A stretch of DNA of 64,000 nucleotides from Pseudoalteromonas sp. 3D05 (GCF_002723455.1 NZ_PDUS01000007.1:124518-188517); one strand, 5' to 3'; positions 16,855 through 27,115 are shown, counted from the stretch's first letter. Notes: generated from the letters alone by a model not told the origin. Translations and numbers: made by a program.

Positions 16855-19800
16855 ATGATGTCTACGCTTGATAGCGCAGTAAAAAATAGCCTCAATGGCC
16901 GTGTTCCTGTGATTATTTTTGTGATGGCTGTCTTGCTTGGCATTATGGCGTTACAACAGACCCCACGAGAGGAAGAACCACAAATTGTGGTTCCCATGCT
17001 TGATATATATGTCTCGGCTCCGAACGTTGAGGCGCCGGAAGTGGCACGGTTAGTCACCCAGCCTCTAGAAAAATTATTAGCACAACTACGTGGTGTCGAA
17101 CATATTTACTCAACCACACACACGAATAGCACGGTTGTTACGCTACGCTTTGAAGTGGGGCATGACCGCGAGCAAGCTATTTTAGATACTTACGCAAAAC
17201 TTTATAGCTATCAACACACTATGGCATCAGTTATTAGTGCATGGCAAGTTAGACCGATTGAAGTGAATGATGTGCCAATTGTGATGCTTGGCCTATTCAG
17301 TAAAGATCCAAAACTATACAGTGATTTTGAATTAACCCGCTTTGCGTATGAAATTGCAAACAGCCTTCAGCGTATTGAAAACACCAGTGAAGTAAAAGTT
17401 ATTGCAGGGCGCACACGCACCTTAACGGTTAATTTAGATGCCAGCGCATTAGCGGCGCATCAAACAACGCTAGCAGATGTGTATTATGCCTTAAGCGTAT
17501 CAAACCAGCTCACGCACGTTGGTAGTGTTGTCGATGCAGCGCAGCAAATAACGCTACAGGCCGGTGATGTACTTCGTTCAAAAGCCGCAATAGAGCAGTT
17601 AGTGGTCAATGTCATTAATGGCAAAACGGTTTATTTAAACGATGTGGCTCATGTCCTTGATGGACCCAGTGAGCCTGATAACTATCAGTGGTTAGCACAA
17701 TCTAATGGCAAACAAGACCAGCCATTAGTGACCCTCAGTATTGCTAAAAAAGCAGGCACTAACGCTGTTGCGGTTGCCAACGACGTGCATCAAATGATGG
17801 CTGAGCTTAAAGCAGGCTTTTTACCTCCTGAAATAGACTACACCACGCTGCGGGATTACGGCCAAACGGCAGATGAAAAAGTGAATAACTTAACGTCAAG
17901 TCTGGTGTTCGCTGTTTTTACAGTGGTTATTTTTGTTGGGGTGTTTTTGGGTTGGCGCCCCGCGATAGTGGTGGGCCTTGCCGTACCGATTTGTTATGGC
18001 ATTACCCTGAGTTTAGATTTTGCTTTTGGCTACACCATTAATAGGGTGACGCTTTTTGCATTGATTTTATCCCTTGGTCTGCTGGTGGATGACCCTATAA
18101 CGGGCATCGACAACATCAGTCGTTTTTTACAAAAAAAAGGTAACAAAAAGCAGCAAATCGTAGCCGCAATGAGCGAAATACGCGGTGCATTGTTAATGTC
18201 TACCTTAACCATTATGGTGGCGTTTATACCTCTGGCGTATATCACTGGCATGATGGGGCCTTATATGGCGCCAATGGCATTCAATGTTCCGTTGAGTGTG
18301 GCGGTTTCGACTATTGTCGCGTTTTTTGTTACCCCATGGCTTGCTATGAAGCTATTAAAAGAAACGGGGACTGAACCTCACGCAGTCGTTACACAAAAGG
18401 TCGGTATTTATGAGCGGATATTAACCCCTCTTTTAGCATCAAAAAGTAGGGCCAAGTTGGTTTTGTGGATAACCTTAACCCTTTTTATCATTAGTGCTTT
18501 ATTGCCAGTAATGCGCGCAGTCCCGCTGAAATTATTACCCTTTGATAATAAAAATGAAGTGCAAGTTCTGATTGATATGCCAGAAGGAACAAACTTAGAA
18601 CATACAGCCCTTATTACCCGAAAAGTACAGGCTGTAACGTGGCAGCTAAACGAAGTAAGCGAAATAGCTGCATATGTTGGTCAGCCATCAAGCATGGACT
18701 TTAATGGTATGGTGCGCGGGTATTATCGCCGTGAAGCTCCACACCTGGCCGAGCTAAGAGTGCTGTTATTAGATAAAGTAGAGCGAGAGCAACAATCTCA
18801 TGGCGTAGTAATGCGTTTGCGTAAACAACTTGCACCTCTCGCTGTTGATGGCATTGTAATTAAGGTCGTAGAAGTGCCACCAGGGCCGCCGGTTTTAAGC
18901 ACCCTTGTCGCTGAAGTATACCGTGACGCATTTGTTGATACCGCGACTTTTCATCGAGCGGCACACAATGTTGCAGAACGTTTAAGGCAAGAGCCACACG
19001 TGGTGGAAGTGGATACCAGTATTGCTGCACCAGCTCCTTTACAGCGCTTTATTAGCGATAAAGCAAAAGCGGCGTTATCAGGCGTGTCAACCGACGACAT
19101 TGCCAATACATTGTCTATAGCCTCAGTGGGTAAGCGTGTCGGAGTGATGTACGTCAGTGGTGAAACGCAACCAGTTGATATTAAAATGCAGCTGCCATAT
19201 CAGCAGCGAAATCAGTTAGCAACGCTGCTCGCCATGCAAGTACGTGGTGATCGTGAATTGGCAAAAACCATGGATGAATATGGGCTGTCGAGTGCACCTC
19301 GTCCGCTGGTGTCCTTGTCAGAGCTCGGTGAATTCTCATCATTAAATGTGGCTAAGCCCATTATGCGCAAAGACCAACGCGATGTCGTTTATGTAATGGC
19401 TGAACTTAATGGCCGCACACCCGCAGAAATTATTGCCGATGTAAGCGCTGATTTAAATACAGGTAGCGAAGAGTTTATTCAAACAGACTGGCTAAGTAGG
19501 CACTTTTTCAATAACGGTGGCACCGCAGCTTGGCAACTACCAGATGGCACGCATGTGACGTTTAGTGGCGAAGGGGAGTGGCGAATCACGATTGATGTAT
19601 TTCGTGATATGGGAATCGCGTTTGCATTTGCTTTAACCGCGATCTTTATTATTTTGCGCATTCAAACACAATCAGCAAGCTTATCGTTAATCATCATGTC
19701 GGCGATCCCTTTGACGGTGATTGGTATTATGCCTGGTTTCTGGCTGCTCAATCAGTTTGGTGAGCGCAGTATTGCTGGCGCACCAGAGCCAGTATTATTT

Positions 19801-20145
19801 ACCGCAACAGCCATGATAGGCATGATCGCATTAGCGGGTATTGTAATACGTAACTCGCTTATTCTTGTAGAGTTTATCAATCAATCCAGAACACAAGGCA
19901 TGGTAATTAAAGACGCTTTAATTGTCGCCGGAACAACACGTATGCGCCCAGTGCTGTTGACGGCAGGCACCACTTTACTTGGCAACTTAGTGATCACCCT
20001 CGACCCTGTTTTTAGTGGTCTAGCGATTGCGATAATCTTTGGTATTGTGGCATCGACCGTCTTTTCACTCTTCGTAGTACCGTTAGTTTATTTTTTAGTT
20101 TTCTCAAACACACAAGCAACTGAGGATGATGCTCATGCAAGGTAA
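16855..20145 (+). CDS. RND-family efflux pump, inner membrane permease
   Basis: A 1096-aa AcrB-type permease. The start at 16855 (ATGATG) has AAGGAA upstream and lies 1 base after the repressor stop; an in-frame ATG at 16804 lies inside that gene. Typical layout: first helix at about 12-30, a periplasmic porter part, helices 2-6 from about 340, with the proton-relay pair Asp412-Asp413 in LLVDDPITGIDN, a second porter part, and helices 8-12 near the end with GIVIRNSLILVEFINQ. The LVDDPITGIDN motif differs from the usual LVDDAIVVVEN, so this is a divergent branch of the family. Known: RND pumps export drugs or toxic small molecules with an adaptor and an outer membrane channel. No channel gene is present here. 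Confidence 0.9.
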   Translation: MMSTLDSAVKNSLNGRVPVIIFVMAVLLGIMALQQTPREEEPQIVVPMLDIYVSAPNVEAPEVARLVTQPLEKLLAQLRGVEHIYSTTHTNSTVVTLRFEVGHDREQAILDTYAKLYSYQHTMASVISAWQVRPIEVNDVPIVMLGLFSKDPKLYSDFELTRFAYEIANSLQRIENTSEVKVIAGRTRTLTVNLDASALAAHQTTLADVYYALSVSNQLTHVGSVVDAAQQITLQAGDVLRSKAAIEQLVVNVINGKTVYLNDVAHVLDGPSEPDNYQWLAQSNGKQDQPLVTLSIAKKAGTNAVAVANDVHQMMAELKAGFLPPEIDYTTLRDYGQTADEKVNNLTSSLVFAVFTVVIFVGVFLGWRPAIVVGLAVPICYGITLSLDFAFGYTINRVTLFALILSLGLLVDDPITGIDNISRFLQKKGNKKQQIVAAMSEIRGALLMSTLTIMVAFIPLAYITGMMGPYMAPMAFNVPLSVAVSTIVAFFVTPWLAMKLLKETGTEPHAVVTQKVGIYERILTPLLASKSRAKLVLWITLTLFIISALLPVMRAVPLKLLPFDNKNEVQVLIDMPEGTNLEHTALITRKVQAVTWQLNEVSEIAAYVGQPSSMDFNGMVRGYYRREAPHLAELRVLLLDKVEREQQSHGVVMRLRKQLAPLAVDGIVIKVVEVPPGPPVLSTLVAEVYRDAFVDTATFHRAAHNVAERLRQEPHVVEVDTSIAAPAPLQRFISDKAKAALSGVSTDDIANTLSIASVGKRVGVMYVSGETQPVDIKMQLPYQQRNQLATLLAMQVRGDRELAKTMDEYGLSSAPRPLVSLSELGEFSSLNVAKPIMRKDQRDVVYVMAELNGRTPAEIIADVSADLNTGSEEFIQTDWLSRHFFNNGGTAAWQLPDGTHVTFSGEGEWRITIDVFRDMGIAFAFALTAIFIILRIQTQSASLSLIIMSAIPLTVIGIMPGFWLLNQFGERSIAGAPEPVLFTATAMIGMIALAGIVIRNSLILVEFINQSRTQGMVIKDALIVAGTTRMRPVLLTAGTTLLGNLVITLDPVFSGLAIAIIFGIVASTVFSLFVVPLVYFLVFSNTQATEDDAHAR

Positions 20146-21205
20146 ATCAAAACTGTTTGGCTCAATCATCGCGTTGGTGGTGATTATTGGTTCAGTACTT
20201 TATATGGCTGGGAGCTTTTCAGATAAGCAGGCTGCTGGAAACAAAGCAATCCCCGCACCTGATTACACAGGCCAAGTTATTACGGTTAACACTACAGCCA
20301 TTGCACGAAATGAGTTAGTGCCAGGCAGTGTGATTGCAAAACAAAATACACAAATTTCGTCACGAGTTATGGCGCAGATAGAGCGCTTAAATGTTCGAGC
20401 AGGTGATAGTGTAACCCGAGGTGATGTACTGATCCGTTTGGAACAAAATGACTTCAAAGCGCAATTGGCACAAAGTGATGCGCAAATAAAGGCGATTCAA
20501 GCGCAGCTAACACAAACTGAGAAACAGCTTAACCGCATCAGTGATTTATATTCACAAGGCTTAGTCTCGGTCAGTGATCTTGATGATGCAAAGGCTAAGT
20601 TTGATAATGCAACAGCCAACTTAGCGATTGCGCAGCAGCAACAAACGCAAGCCCAAGTTGCCCTTGAGTTTACTCGTATCAAAGCGCCAATTTCAGGTGT
20701 TGTTGTTGAGCGGTTAGTCGAGCCGGGCGATACAGCCACTCCGGGAAAACCCTTGCTTGCCTTGTATAACCCTCAGCAGCTGCAACTTGAATTTAATGTT
20801 CGTGAACGCCAAGCAATTAAGCTGCGATTAGGGCAAACACTGCAAGTGCATTTACCCGCATTAAATATAAGCACTGAGGCCATAGTGACTGAAATTGTGC
20901 CTGTGGCAGACAGCGCGGCGCGTAGTTTATTAATTCGTTTAGATATGAAGTCACACAATGGGTTAATGCCGGGGTTATACGCGCAGTTAAAATTACCGCT
21001 ACATGCACAGCAAGGGGTGGTTGTTTCAACTGATTGGATACATGAATTTGGACAATTAAATATGGTTTATGTACTAAACAATAATGCTATAGAGCGTCGG
21101 TTTGTACGCTTAGGCGAGGTGCAGGGTTCAAACGTACACGTTGTCGCAGGGCTTAACCCTGGCGACAAGCTGGCAATTGACTATAAGCCAACAACGGTTA
21201 AATAA
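20135..21205 (+). CDS. RND efflux periplasmic adaptor (HlyD/MFP family)
   Basis: A protein of about 356 aa that links the RND permease to an outer membrane channel. The first 25 residues hold a single membrane anchor or signal ([20 protein letters not shown]). Next come the lipoyl/barrel-sandwich halves ([24 protein letters not shown] and [21 protein letters not shown]) around an alpha-helical hairpin with many Gln residues (about 105-165), then beta-barrel domains. The gene overlaps the end of the permease gene by 11 bases. Of three in-frame ATGs (20126, 20129, 20135) the last has the best spacing from GAGG at 20122-20125. It acts together with the pump under the BigR-like repressor. Confidence 0.88.
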   Translation: MQGKSKLFGSIIALVVIIGSVLYMAGSFSDKQAAGNKAIPAPDYTGQVITVNTTAIARNELVPGSVIAKQNTQISSRVMAQIERLNVRAGDSVTRGDVLIRLEQNDFKAQLAQSDAQIKAIQAQLTQTEKQLNRISDLYSQGLVSVSDLDDAKAKFDNATANLAIAQQQQTQAQVALEFTRIKAPISGVVVERLVEPGDTATPGKPLLALYNPQQLQLEFNVRERQAIKLRLGQTLQVHLPALNISTEAIVTEIVPVADSAARSLLIRLDMKSHNGLMPGLYAQLKLPLHAQQGVVVSTDWIHEFGQLNMVYVLNNNAIERRFVRLGEVQGSNVHVVAGLNPGDKLAIDYKPTTVK

Positions 21206-21875
21206 ACGTGGCTATTTCATCAAGTGATTTTTTCACTAAGGCATGATTAGGTACGGTTGCCTCATCACTGGGGTAGCCTGCCACTAAAAGCATATAAGGA
21301 CGCTCGTTGTCTTTATCACGGCCGCATATATCGGTTAAAAAGCTCATTGGTTTTGGTGTGTGAGTAAGTGTCGCAAGGCCTGCGCGGTGTAGCGCCTGAA
21401 TTAAAAAGCCTGTAGCGAGCCCGACTGACTCATGCACATAATAATTGGTGTTTTTGTCATCGGTGCTTAAACCGCCTTTCTTTTGACTGAAAACAGCAAT
21501 TAACCAAGGGGCATGTTCTAGGTAGGGTTTACTAGCATCAGTACCTAATGGTTTAAGGGCGTCCAGCCACTCTTCGCCAGCGCGACCTTCATAAAAAGAG
21601 CGTTCTAATTTTTCTGCGGCTTCTCTAATTTGTTTTTTCACGTCACTTGAATGAATCGCTACAAAATGCCACGGCTGATGATTCGCGCCACTTGGAGCGG
21701 TGCCCGCAGCTTTTAAGCAGGTTTCAATAATCTCTTTTGGTACGGGGCGGTCGCTAAAGCTGCGAATGCTGTGGCGGCGCTGGCTGGTTGTTAAAAACTC
21801 CTTTGCGCGTTCAAGCATAACTTCTTCAGGGTACTCATTAAAGTCAGTAAGGGGTTGATTATCATGTTTCTGCAT
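21198..21875 (-). CDS. Nitroreductase-family flavoprotein
   Basis: A 225-aa cytoplasmic FMN-dependent oxidoreductase. Motifs: [16 protein letters not shown] at about 33-48 (FMN phosphate contact RRHS), [15 protein letters not shown] (conserved SGxNxQPW, flavin binding) and [22 protein letters not shown], all standard for the nitroreductase fold. The layout and length resemble the subgroup that includes mammalian iodotyrosine deiodinase-like bacterial enzymes. Known: such enzymes use NAD(P)H to reduce nitroaromatics, quinones or halogenated phenols. The substrate is unknown. Its stop overlaps the end of the convergent adaptor gene by 8 bases. The ribosome site is weak (GAAGCG). Confidence 0.87.
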   Translation of the reverse strand: MQKHDNQPLTDFNEYPEEVMLERAKEFLTTSQRRHSIRSFSDRPVPKEIIETCLKAAGTAPSGANHQPWHFVAIHSSDVKKQIREAAEKLERSFYEGRAGEEWLDALKPLGTDASKPYLEHAPWLIAVFSQKKGGLSTDDKNTNYYVHESVGLATGFLIQALHRAGLATLTHTPKPMSFLTDICGRDKDNERPYMLLVAGYPSDEATVPNHALVKKSLDEIATFI

Positions 21876-22611
21876 GGCTTTTCGCTTCTTATTAAAAGTG
21901 GGTATTATTTTTATACCTAGTCACAGTATCAGGTGCAAGCGTTATCTGCTCTTATTGGTGCTATTTATATGTTCACTCAATGTTCATTTTTACTTAAATA
22001 TAGTGAACCTTGCACTATGATTCCACAGAATCGAATTCACTCTCCTACATGTGAAACCCAGCCGCATTTATTGCGGCTTTTCTGTGGCTCTGATTTTATT
22101 AAGTTCTAGTATAACCATGCATTTGCAGTTAACTTCTTTCCATCTTTGAAAGTAACGTTATACGCTTACTTGCTAAATTTCCTATAAAGTCACCCGCTGT
22201 TTTTATACGCTTACCCTTTTACTACTTCATGAATAAGTGTTCTAAGGCTTCATTGCTTGTGTGCTTATCACCATTTCGAATAAATAAAGTAATGCTTTGT
22301 GCAATAAACTTGATGAAGGTGCTTAACCTCTTTATCGATTTCGCTTGCGTGACTAAATTGGCTAAATAACACGAGTGGTGAAATGCTAAGCCGATGTGGG
22401 TAATGCATATTTTTGAACATTGAACATTGAACAGTCTTAGTTTAGTTAACGTAGCGTCCACTTTAAGAGAATCATTGCCTGATAAAGCTCACTGTTAAAA
22501 AGTGTTGTCGGCTCTACGATTTGCCTACAAAGCTATAACAGTTTCTTACTATTTAATAGAAAACCAATGTATACAATTACAACTCTTAAATACATAAAAA
22601 GGACAAACCTG
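21876..22611 (+). other. Long intergenic region (about 740 bases)
   Basis: No credible gene. It contains an orphan terminator at 22060-22083 and a short direct repeat TGAACATTGAACATTGAACA near 22414-22433. A 79-codon minus-strand frame at 22222-22461 starts with GTG, has no ribosome site and no recognisable similarity, and was left out. The low coding signal and the orphan terminator suggest decayed DNA. Confidence 0.5.
22060..22083 (+). terminator. Orphan rho-independent terminator
   Basis: AGCCGC (22060-22065) pairs with GCGGCT (22073-22078) around a 7-base loop, followed by TTT and more pyrimidines. No plus-strand gene ends immediately upstream, so the transcript it ends is unknown: it may be a small RNA, or a relic. 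Confidence 0.6.
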
Positions 22612-22926
22612 ATGAAGGCGTTAATCACATGTTCAATAGTCGTTATGCTGAGTGCATGTTCTTCGGTGACGATTCAACCACAAAAAATTGCTAAATTAAG
22701 CGATAAACCAACATATCAAGATAGCCGCCCCTTTTTTATGTGGGGGCTCGTTGGCGAAGAGCGCGTGAATGTGAAAAAAGTATGCGGCGATCAAACTGTT
22801 GTGCAAATGCAGTCGCAACAAACAGTGATAGATGGGGCTTTAGGGTTGGTCACATTAGGAATTTATGCGCCTCACACAGTAAAAGTATGGTGTGATGAGC
22901 AACGAGTGGCAGGGGAGGTATTATGA
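22612..22926 (+). CDS. Bor/Iss-like lipoprotein
   Basis: A 104-aa lipoprotein. The ATG at 22612 is preceded by AAAGGAC; an earlier in-frame ATG at 22567 would add 15 non-signal residues. Lipobox LSAC gives lipidated Cys16. The mature part contains FFMWGLVGEE, a KKVCGD cysteine, QSQQTVIDGALGLVTLGIY and VKVWCDEQ, a pattern that closely follows the Bor/Iss family. Known: the lambda Bor protein and Iss are small outer membrane lipoproteins linked to serum survival in E. coli, but their mechanism is unclear. In this marine bacterium the role is unknown. The stop overlaps the next, similar gene by 4 bases. Confidence 0.78.
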   Translation: MKALITCSIVVMLSACSSVTIQPQKIAKLSDKPTYQDSRPFFMWGLVGEERVNVKKVCGDQTVVQMQSQQTVIDGALGLVTLGIYAPHTVKVWCDEQRVAGEVL

Positions 22927-23252
22927 AAAAATTAACGGTATTAGCAGCAAGTTTAGTGATACTCAGTGCGACTGGGTGTACCAATATTCATTTTGACAAT
23001 GGCGAATACACAGCGTCAGAGACAGCAAATAAAACAAAACAGTGGCATCACAATTTTGGACTCGGGTTATACGAAGGTTCCGATGCGATTAATTTATCGC
23101 AAACGTGTGCGGATGGTCAGTGGCAGAGTGTTCACACGTATAAATCATTTGTGAATGGTTTAGCTGAAATGGCCGTTAATGAAGTCGGCCCTGTTTGGTA
23201 CCCTAAAACTGTCGAAGTCGACTGCGCCAAGGTACCTTACAAGGTGCAATAA
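22923..23252 (+). CDS. Second Bor-like lipoprotein
   Basis: A 109-aa lipoprotein with lipobox ATGC (lipidated Cys19). The mature region shares the Bor pattern with the preceding gene: WHHNFGLGLYEGSD, LSQTCADGQWQSV with one conserved Cys, FVNGLAEMAVNEVGPVWYP, and VEVDC near the end. It starts at ATGA overlapping the previous stop, so translation is coupled. The two proteins are clearly different in sequence, so the pair is an old duplication or two partners. It ends two bases before the convergent ABC permease gene's stop; there is no room for a classical terminator between them. Confidence 0.72.
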   Translation: MKKLTVLAASLVILSATGCTNIHFDNGEYTASETANKTKQWHHNFGLGLYEGSDAINLSQTCADGQWQSVHTYKSFVNGLAEMAVNEVGPVWYPKTVEVDCAKVPYKVQ

Positions 23253-24491
23253 TTACTCGTAACGCAGTGCATCAATAGGATTTAGCCTTGCTGCTTTTAT
23301 AGCAGGGGCTAATCCAAATACTATCCCAATTAACGATGTAAACCCAAACGACAGCATAATCGCCCAACCAGGTATATACGCATCAGGCATGCTCGGCACA
23401 GAGAGTGAAATAAGCGCAGCGGCGCCATAGCCAATAGCAAGACCAATTAACCCGCCAAAGAGTGATAACACCACGGCTTCAACTAAAAACTGTAGCATGA
23501 TAAAACCAGGAGTCGCCCCCAGTGCTTTCAGCGTGCCTATCACACGGGTGCGTTCGGTCACCGAGACCAGCATAATGTTCATAACACCGATGCCGCCTAC
23601 TACTAGACTTATACCGACAATACCCGCGGTAATTGCGGTGGCGCTGCCGGTAAATTTATCCACGTTAGCGCGGGCTTTCTCAGCGGTTTCAAACTCAAAA
23701 TCGTTTTCTTCACCGTCTTCTAGTTTATGCAGTTGACGCAAAATACGGGTAATTTTGGCAAGCACTAACTCTTCGTCACTGTTTTCTTTTAACCTAAACA
23801 TAATTTGCACGTTGCTGTTACTGCTAGCCCCTTCAAGTGCGCTCATGGTACTGATAGGAATATTAATATAATCGTCTTGATCAAACCCCAGCAAACTGCC
23901 TTGTTTTTCAGCAACGCCAATAATTCGAAACCATTCACCGCCAAGCTTTATATATTCACCCACAGGGTTTTTAGGAAGGTTTAATTTTTCTATAATTGAA
24001 GGGCCGATAAACGCAACACGGCGGCGTTTTTCATCATCTTCAGCGCGAATAAAACGACCGAGTTCAGGGAATGTGCGATATGCTTTTTGGTAATCTTGTT
24101 CAGTGCCCATCACGCGTGATGAATGGCTTTTATTACCATACTCAGCGCCACCAGAAAAACGCCATGTAAACATTAAGGCGGTCAATGTTTCGGCTTCTTT
24201 TACTCGGGCTTTTAAGGTTAAAAAATCGCTGTAGGTGAGCTTTGCGTTTTGACCAACCATTTCTTTTTCAATACTGGTAAATGGTTTTATAGAAGTAACA
24301 TCCGGTGCCATGTCAGCTAACTGGTCGTTGATTTGCTTGGTAAAACCTTGCATAACGGCAACCACAGTGATCACTGCCGCCACACCAATAATGATGCCTA
24401 AGCAGGTGAGCGCACTTCGCATGGCGTTGGCTTTTATAGCCACAAGCGCCGCTTTGGTGCCTTCCATAATGGCTATAGCAGATTTAAACAT
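23253..24491 (-). CDS. MacB/FtsX-type ABC transporter permease
   Basis: A 412-aa inner membrane protein. The start at 24491 has GGAG about 11 bases upstream and overlaps the ATPase gene stop by 8 bases; a further upstream in-frame ATG inside that gene is unlikely. Layout: one N-terminal helix ([20 protein letters not shown]), a large periplasmic MacB_PCD domain (about 45-265), then three helices with [37 protein letters not shown] and a C-terminal helix ending [14 protein letters not shown]. Known: with an ATPase and a HlyD-type adaptor such permeases form mechanotransmission pumps for peptides, macrolides or lipoproteins. The substrate is unknown. Confidence 0.9.
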   Translation of the reverse strand: MFKSAIAIMEGTKAALVAIKANAMRSALTCLGIIIGVAAVITVVAVMQGFTKQINDQLADMAPDVTSIKPFTSIEKEMVGQNAKLTYSDFLTLKARVKEAETLTALMFTWRFSGGAEYGNKSHSSRVMGTEQDYQKAYRTFPELGRFIRAEDDEKRRRVAFIGPSIIEKLNLPKNPVGEYIKLGGEWFRIIGVAEKQGSLLGFDQDDYINIPISTMSALEGASSNSNVQIMFRLKENSDEELVLAKITRILRQLHKLEDGEENDFEFETAEKARANVDKFTGSATAITAGIVGISLVVGGIGVMNIMLVSVTERTRVIGTLKALGATPGFIMLQFLVEAVVLSLFGGLIGLAIGYGAAALISLSVPSMPDAYIPGWAIMLSFGFTSLIGIVFGLAPAIKAARLNPIDALRYE

Positions 24492-25191
24492 GCTGTTTAT
24501 CTCCTTCACCTTTACGCACATCGCTGACGACTTTGCCATCCACTAAACGAATCACCCGCTGGCAATGATCGGCAATGTCTTGTTCGTGAGTTACTAAAAT
24601 AATGGTGTGGCCTTCGTTATGCAGTTCATCAAACAACGCCATGATCTCAGTGGTGGTTTTACTGTCGAGATTACCAGTTGGTTCATCACCTAATAAAATG
24701 TGCGGTTTAGTCACTAGCGCTCGTGCAATGGCAACTCGCTGGCGTTGACCTCCCGACAACTGGCTGGATAGATGGTCAACTTTATCACCGAGTCCTACAC
24801 GTTTGAGAGCCTCAAGCGCTTTTTGTTTACGTTGTTTAGCGGGTATAAAGCGATACACCAGCGGTTGCATCACATTTTCAAGCGCAGAGGCGCGAGGCAA
24901 TAAATTAAAGCTCTGAAATATAAACCCCACGCTTTCATTACGCTGATGCGCTAGCTCCGTCTCAGTCATGCTTTTTACAAGTTTATCTTTTAAAAAGTAA
25001 TCGCCACTGGTTGGCGTGTCTAAACAGCCGAGTAAATTCATTAAAGTAGATTTACCTGAGCCGGACGGACCAATGATCGCCACATATTCATTTTCATCAA
25101 TAACAACGTTTACATCATCGAGTGCTTTAAATATTTGCTCACCCATTTTGTATTGTTTGTTGATATGTTCAAGCCTAATAACCGCCGACAT
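24484..25191 (-). CDS. ABC transporter ATPase (MacB/LolD type)
   Basis: A 235-aa ATPase with Walker [10 protein letters not shown] (41-49), signature [15 protein letters not shown], Walker [13 protein letters not shown] and the H-loop VTHEQD. Length and motifs fit the MacB/LolD/FtsE subgroup in which the ATPase is a separate protein from the permease. It lies 2 bases after the adaptor gene and overlaps the permease gene, so the three are one operon. It energises the permease from the cytoplasmic side by cycles of ATP-driven closure. Confidence 0.92.
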   Translation of the reverse strand: MSAVIRLEHINKQYKMGEQIFKALDDVNVVIDENEYVAIIGPSGSGKSTLMNLLGCLDTPTSGDYFLKDKLVKSMTETELAHQRNESVGFIFQSFNLLPRASALENVMQPLVYRFIPAKQRKQKALEALKRVGLGDKVDHLSSQLSGGQRQRVAIARALVTKPHILLGDEPTGNLDSKTTTEIMALFDELHNEGHTIILVTHEQDIADHCQRVIRLVDGKVVSDVRKGEGDKQHV

Positions 25192-25193
25192 TT

Positions 25194-26357
25194 TTACGCA
25201 TCCTCAGCAATAGGCTGTTTTACTTTTACGGTATCGTTTTCTTTTAGCTTACTGACTGGACGAGCAGGGCCAATAACAACGCGCTCACCTTTTGTTAAAC
25301 CTTTGGTTATGGCTTGCTCTATGTCGGATGAAATTCCCACTTCGACATACGCTTTGCTTACTGTGTTATCGTCGTTTAAACGCCATACAAAAAATTTATC
25401 ATCTTCTTTTTGTACTGCTTCTATGGGGAGTTTTAAACCATCAACAGCAATACTCGTCGCAATTTCCGCACGGCAGCTCATGCCGGCGTAAAGTTGTCTG
25501 TCGGTATTATCAAGTAGTACTTTTACTCTAAATGATAAGCCCTGAGAGCCAGGCTGATTTTTAGCCGAAGTGCCGATGTTAATCACTTTGCCTGTGAAAG
25601 GTTGGTTCGGGTAGGCAGCGGCATAAATATCGGTATGTTGATCAAGTTTGATGCCTGCAATATCGGTTTCATCAACCCTGAGCTCTGCCAAAATAGCGCT
25701 TGGATCGGCAACCAGCATTAAGTCAGAGCCAATAATATTGGTGGTGCCCGCTATGACCGTTTCGCCTTCTTTAATATTAACCGAGGCTAATAAACCACTC
25801 ATTGGGGCGCGAAAAACGCTTTTACTGAGCCTGTCTTCAGCAATCGACAGTGACGCTTTAGCTTGGTTATAGGCCTCACCGCGTGCTTCTATATCAATTT
25901 TGGCAAGGTCGCGGGCATTTTGTAGGTTTTCATACACTTCTTGTCCAGCAAGGCCAACATCATAGAGTTCTTTTTGGCGTTTTAACTGGCGCTCAATATT
26001 TTGTAGCCTTGTTTTACTGTGCTTAATTTCTATTTCACTGGCACGTAAAACCGCTTTATTACGATTGACTTCAGACTCAAATGCGGTGGTATCTAGGCGC
26101 ATTAAAATATCGCCTTGCTTCACACTTTGACCTTCTTCTACAAACACTTTGTCAACGCGTCCAGTTACTTCAGAACGCAGTTGTACTTGCGTATTAAACA
26201 CCAAGTTACCCGAGGCTAAAATAGAGTCGGCAATACTGCCTTGTTCAACCAGTGCGATATTAACTTCTGGTGCATCTTTATTGCCGGTGATTTGCTTTGA
26301 CACAATTAATGCGACAAACGCAGCAATCGCAAGGATGATGATAATGGCTTTTTTCAT
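25194..26357 (-). CDS. HlyD/MacA-like periplasmic adaptor
   Basis: A 387-aa adaptor anchored by one N-terminal helix ([18 protein letters not shown]). Lipoyl-like halves are [23 protein letters not shown] and [19 protein letters not shown]; between them lies a long helical hairpin (about 85-170) rich in charged residues and with several heptad-like segments. Beta-barrel and membrane-proximal domains follow. It stands first in a run with the ATPase and permease, so it should join them to an outer membrane channel, as MacA does for MacB. Gene order adaptor-ATPase-permease is standard for MacAB-like systems. Confidence 0.9.
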   Translation of the reverse strand: MKKAIIIILAIAAFVALIVSKQITGNKDAPEVNIALVEQGSIADSILASGNLVFNTQVQLRSEVTGRVDKVFVEEGQSVKQGDILMRLDTTAFESEVNRNKAVLRASEIEIKHSKTRLQNIERQLKRQKELYDVGLAGQEVYENLQNARDLAKIDIEARGEAYNQAKASLSIAEDRLSKSVFRAPMSGLLASVNIKEGETVIAGTTNIIGSDLMLVADPSAILAELRVDETDIAGIKLDQHTDIYAAAYPNQPFTGKVINIGTSAKNQPGSQGLSFRVKVLLDNTDRQLYAGMSCRAEIATSIAVDGLKLPIEAVQKEDDKFFVWRLNDDNTVSKAYVEVGISSDIEQAITKGLTKGERVVIGPARPVSKLKENDTVKVKQPIAEDA

Positions 26358-26404
26358 TGTTATTTCCGTGTGTTTTGTGGGTAACGTTAATTACCCACGC
26401 ACTT

Positions 26405-27115
26405 TTAAACGAGGGCTATCACAGTCCATATTCCGTAGATTACAACGCTTGGCAGAGCTGCAAACAGAAGTGCTTTATTGAAGCTAAAATTAGTCCAGCA
26501 CTTTAAGCCAATAGCCGCTAAAGCAATGCCCCAAAGACTAAAAATACTTAAGCTTTCAGTCATGGTATAAAACGGGTGACCTAGCTCTAAGCCAAGTAGT
26601 AATTGATTTACTGAGGCGTAATTAAATAAATTGATTGAAAGTTCATTGGTGCTTGCCGTCAACACTAAGGCAATAACACCTAAGCTTGAAATAATCATCG
26701 GCATCATGGCCCAAAAACCAAAGCCATACCATGCACCATAGCTGTAATTTGCTTCAGGGTCTTGTTTTGACACTAATAAGTAATACCCAGAAATAAGTGC
26801 GTTAATAAAAATAATACCGAAAATCCCCCCACCAATAGCAAACCAAACTTGGTGATCAATCCCTTGTTCAATACTTTGACGAATCATCTTTTTTTCGCCA
26901 ATGGTGGCATCAACCGTGGCCGCGGCGACTTGTTGTTCTAATAGAAATTGCGGATCAGCTTTGCTGTAAAACAAATAACTACTGGCAACAAGAGCCGTTA
27001 TAATCAGTGCAAACGCAAGCCAAGACCAGCCTTTGGCTTCTTTTAGGCCATTGAAGGTTTTAGTCGGTGTGATAAAAATATCGACACACGCAGACAGGGC
27101 ATTGGTTGATTTCAT
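26405..27115 (-). CDS. Yip1-family inner membrane protein
   Basis: A 236-aa protein with about five hydrophobic segments. The ATG at 27115 has AAGGAA upstream. The N-terminal VDIFITPTKTFNGLKEAKGWSW is the usual Yip1-domain entry (a phase where P-x-x-F is followed by a tryptophan-rich membrane start). Hydrophobic helices run near 30-48, 90-115, 125-150, 160-185 and the C-terminal end. Known: bacterial Yip1-domain proteins have no settled role. The gene is on the same strand and 47 bases upstream of the adaptor, so it is probably part of the ABC efflux operon. Confidence 0.75.
   Translation of the reverse strand: MKSTNALSACVDIFITPTKTFNGLKEAKGWSWLAFALIITALVASSYLFYSKADPQFLLEQQVAAATVDATIGEKKMIRQSIEQGIDHQVWFAIGGGIFGIIFINALISGYYLLVSKQDPEANYSYGAWYGFGFWAMMPMIISSLGVIALVLTASTNELSINLFNYASVNQLLLGLELGHPFYTMTESLSIFSLWGIALAAIGLKCWTNFSFNKALLFAALPSVVIYGIWTVIALV

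Noticed and set aside
22020..22060. A tRNA-like 3' end (AATCGAATT loop followed by a terminator)
   Set aside because: No acceptor or D-arm partner can be found upstream, so it is not a tRNA.
22222..22461. A 79-codon minus-strand frame in the long gap
   Set aside because: It starts with GTG without a ribosome site, resembles no known family and has no neighbouring signals; probably chance.
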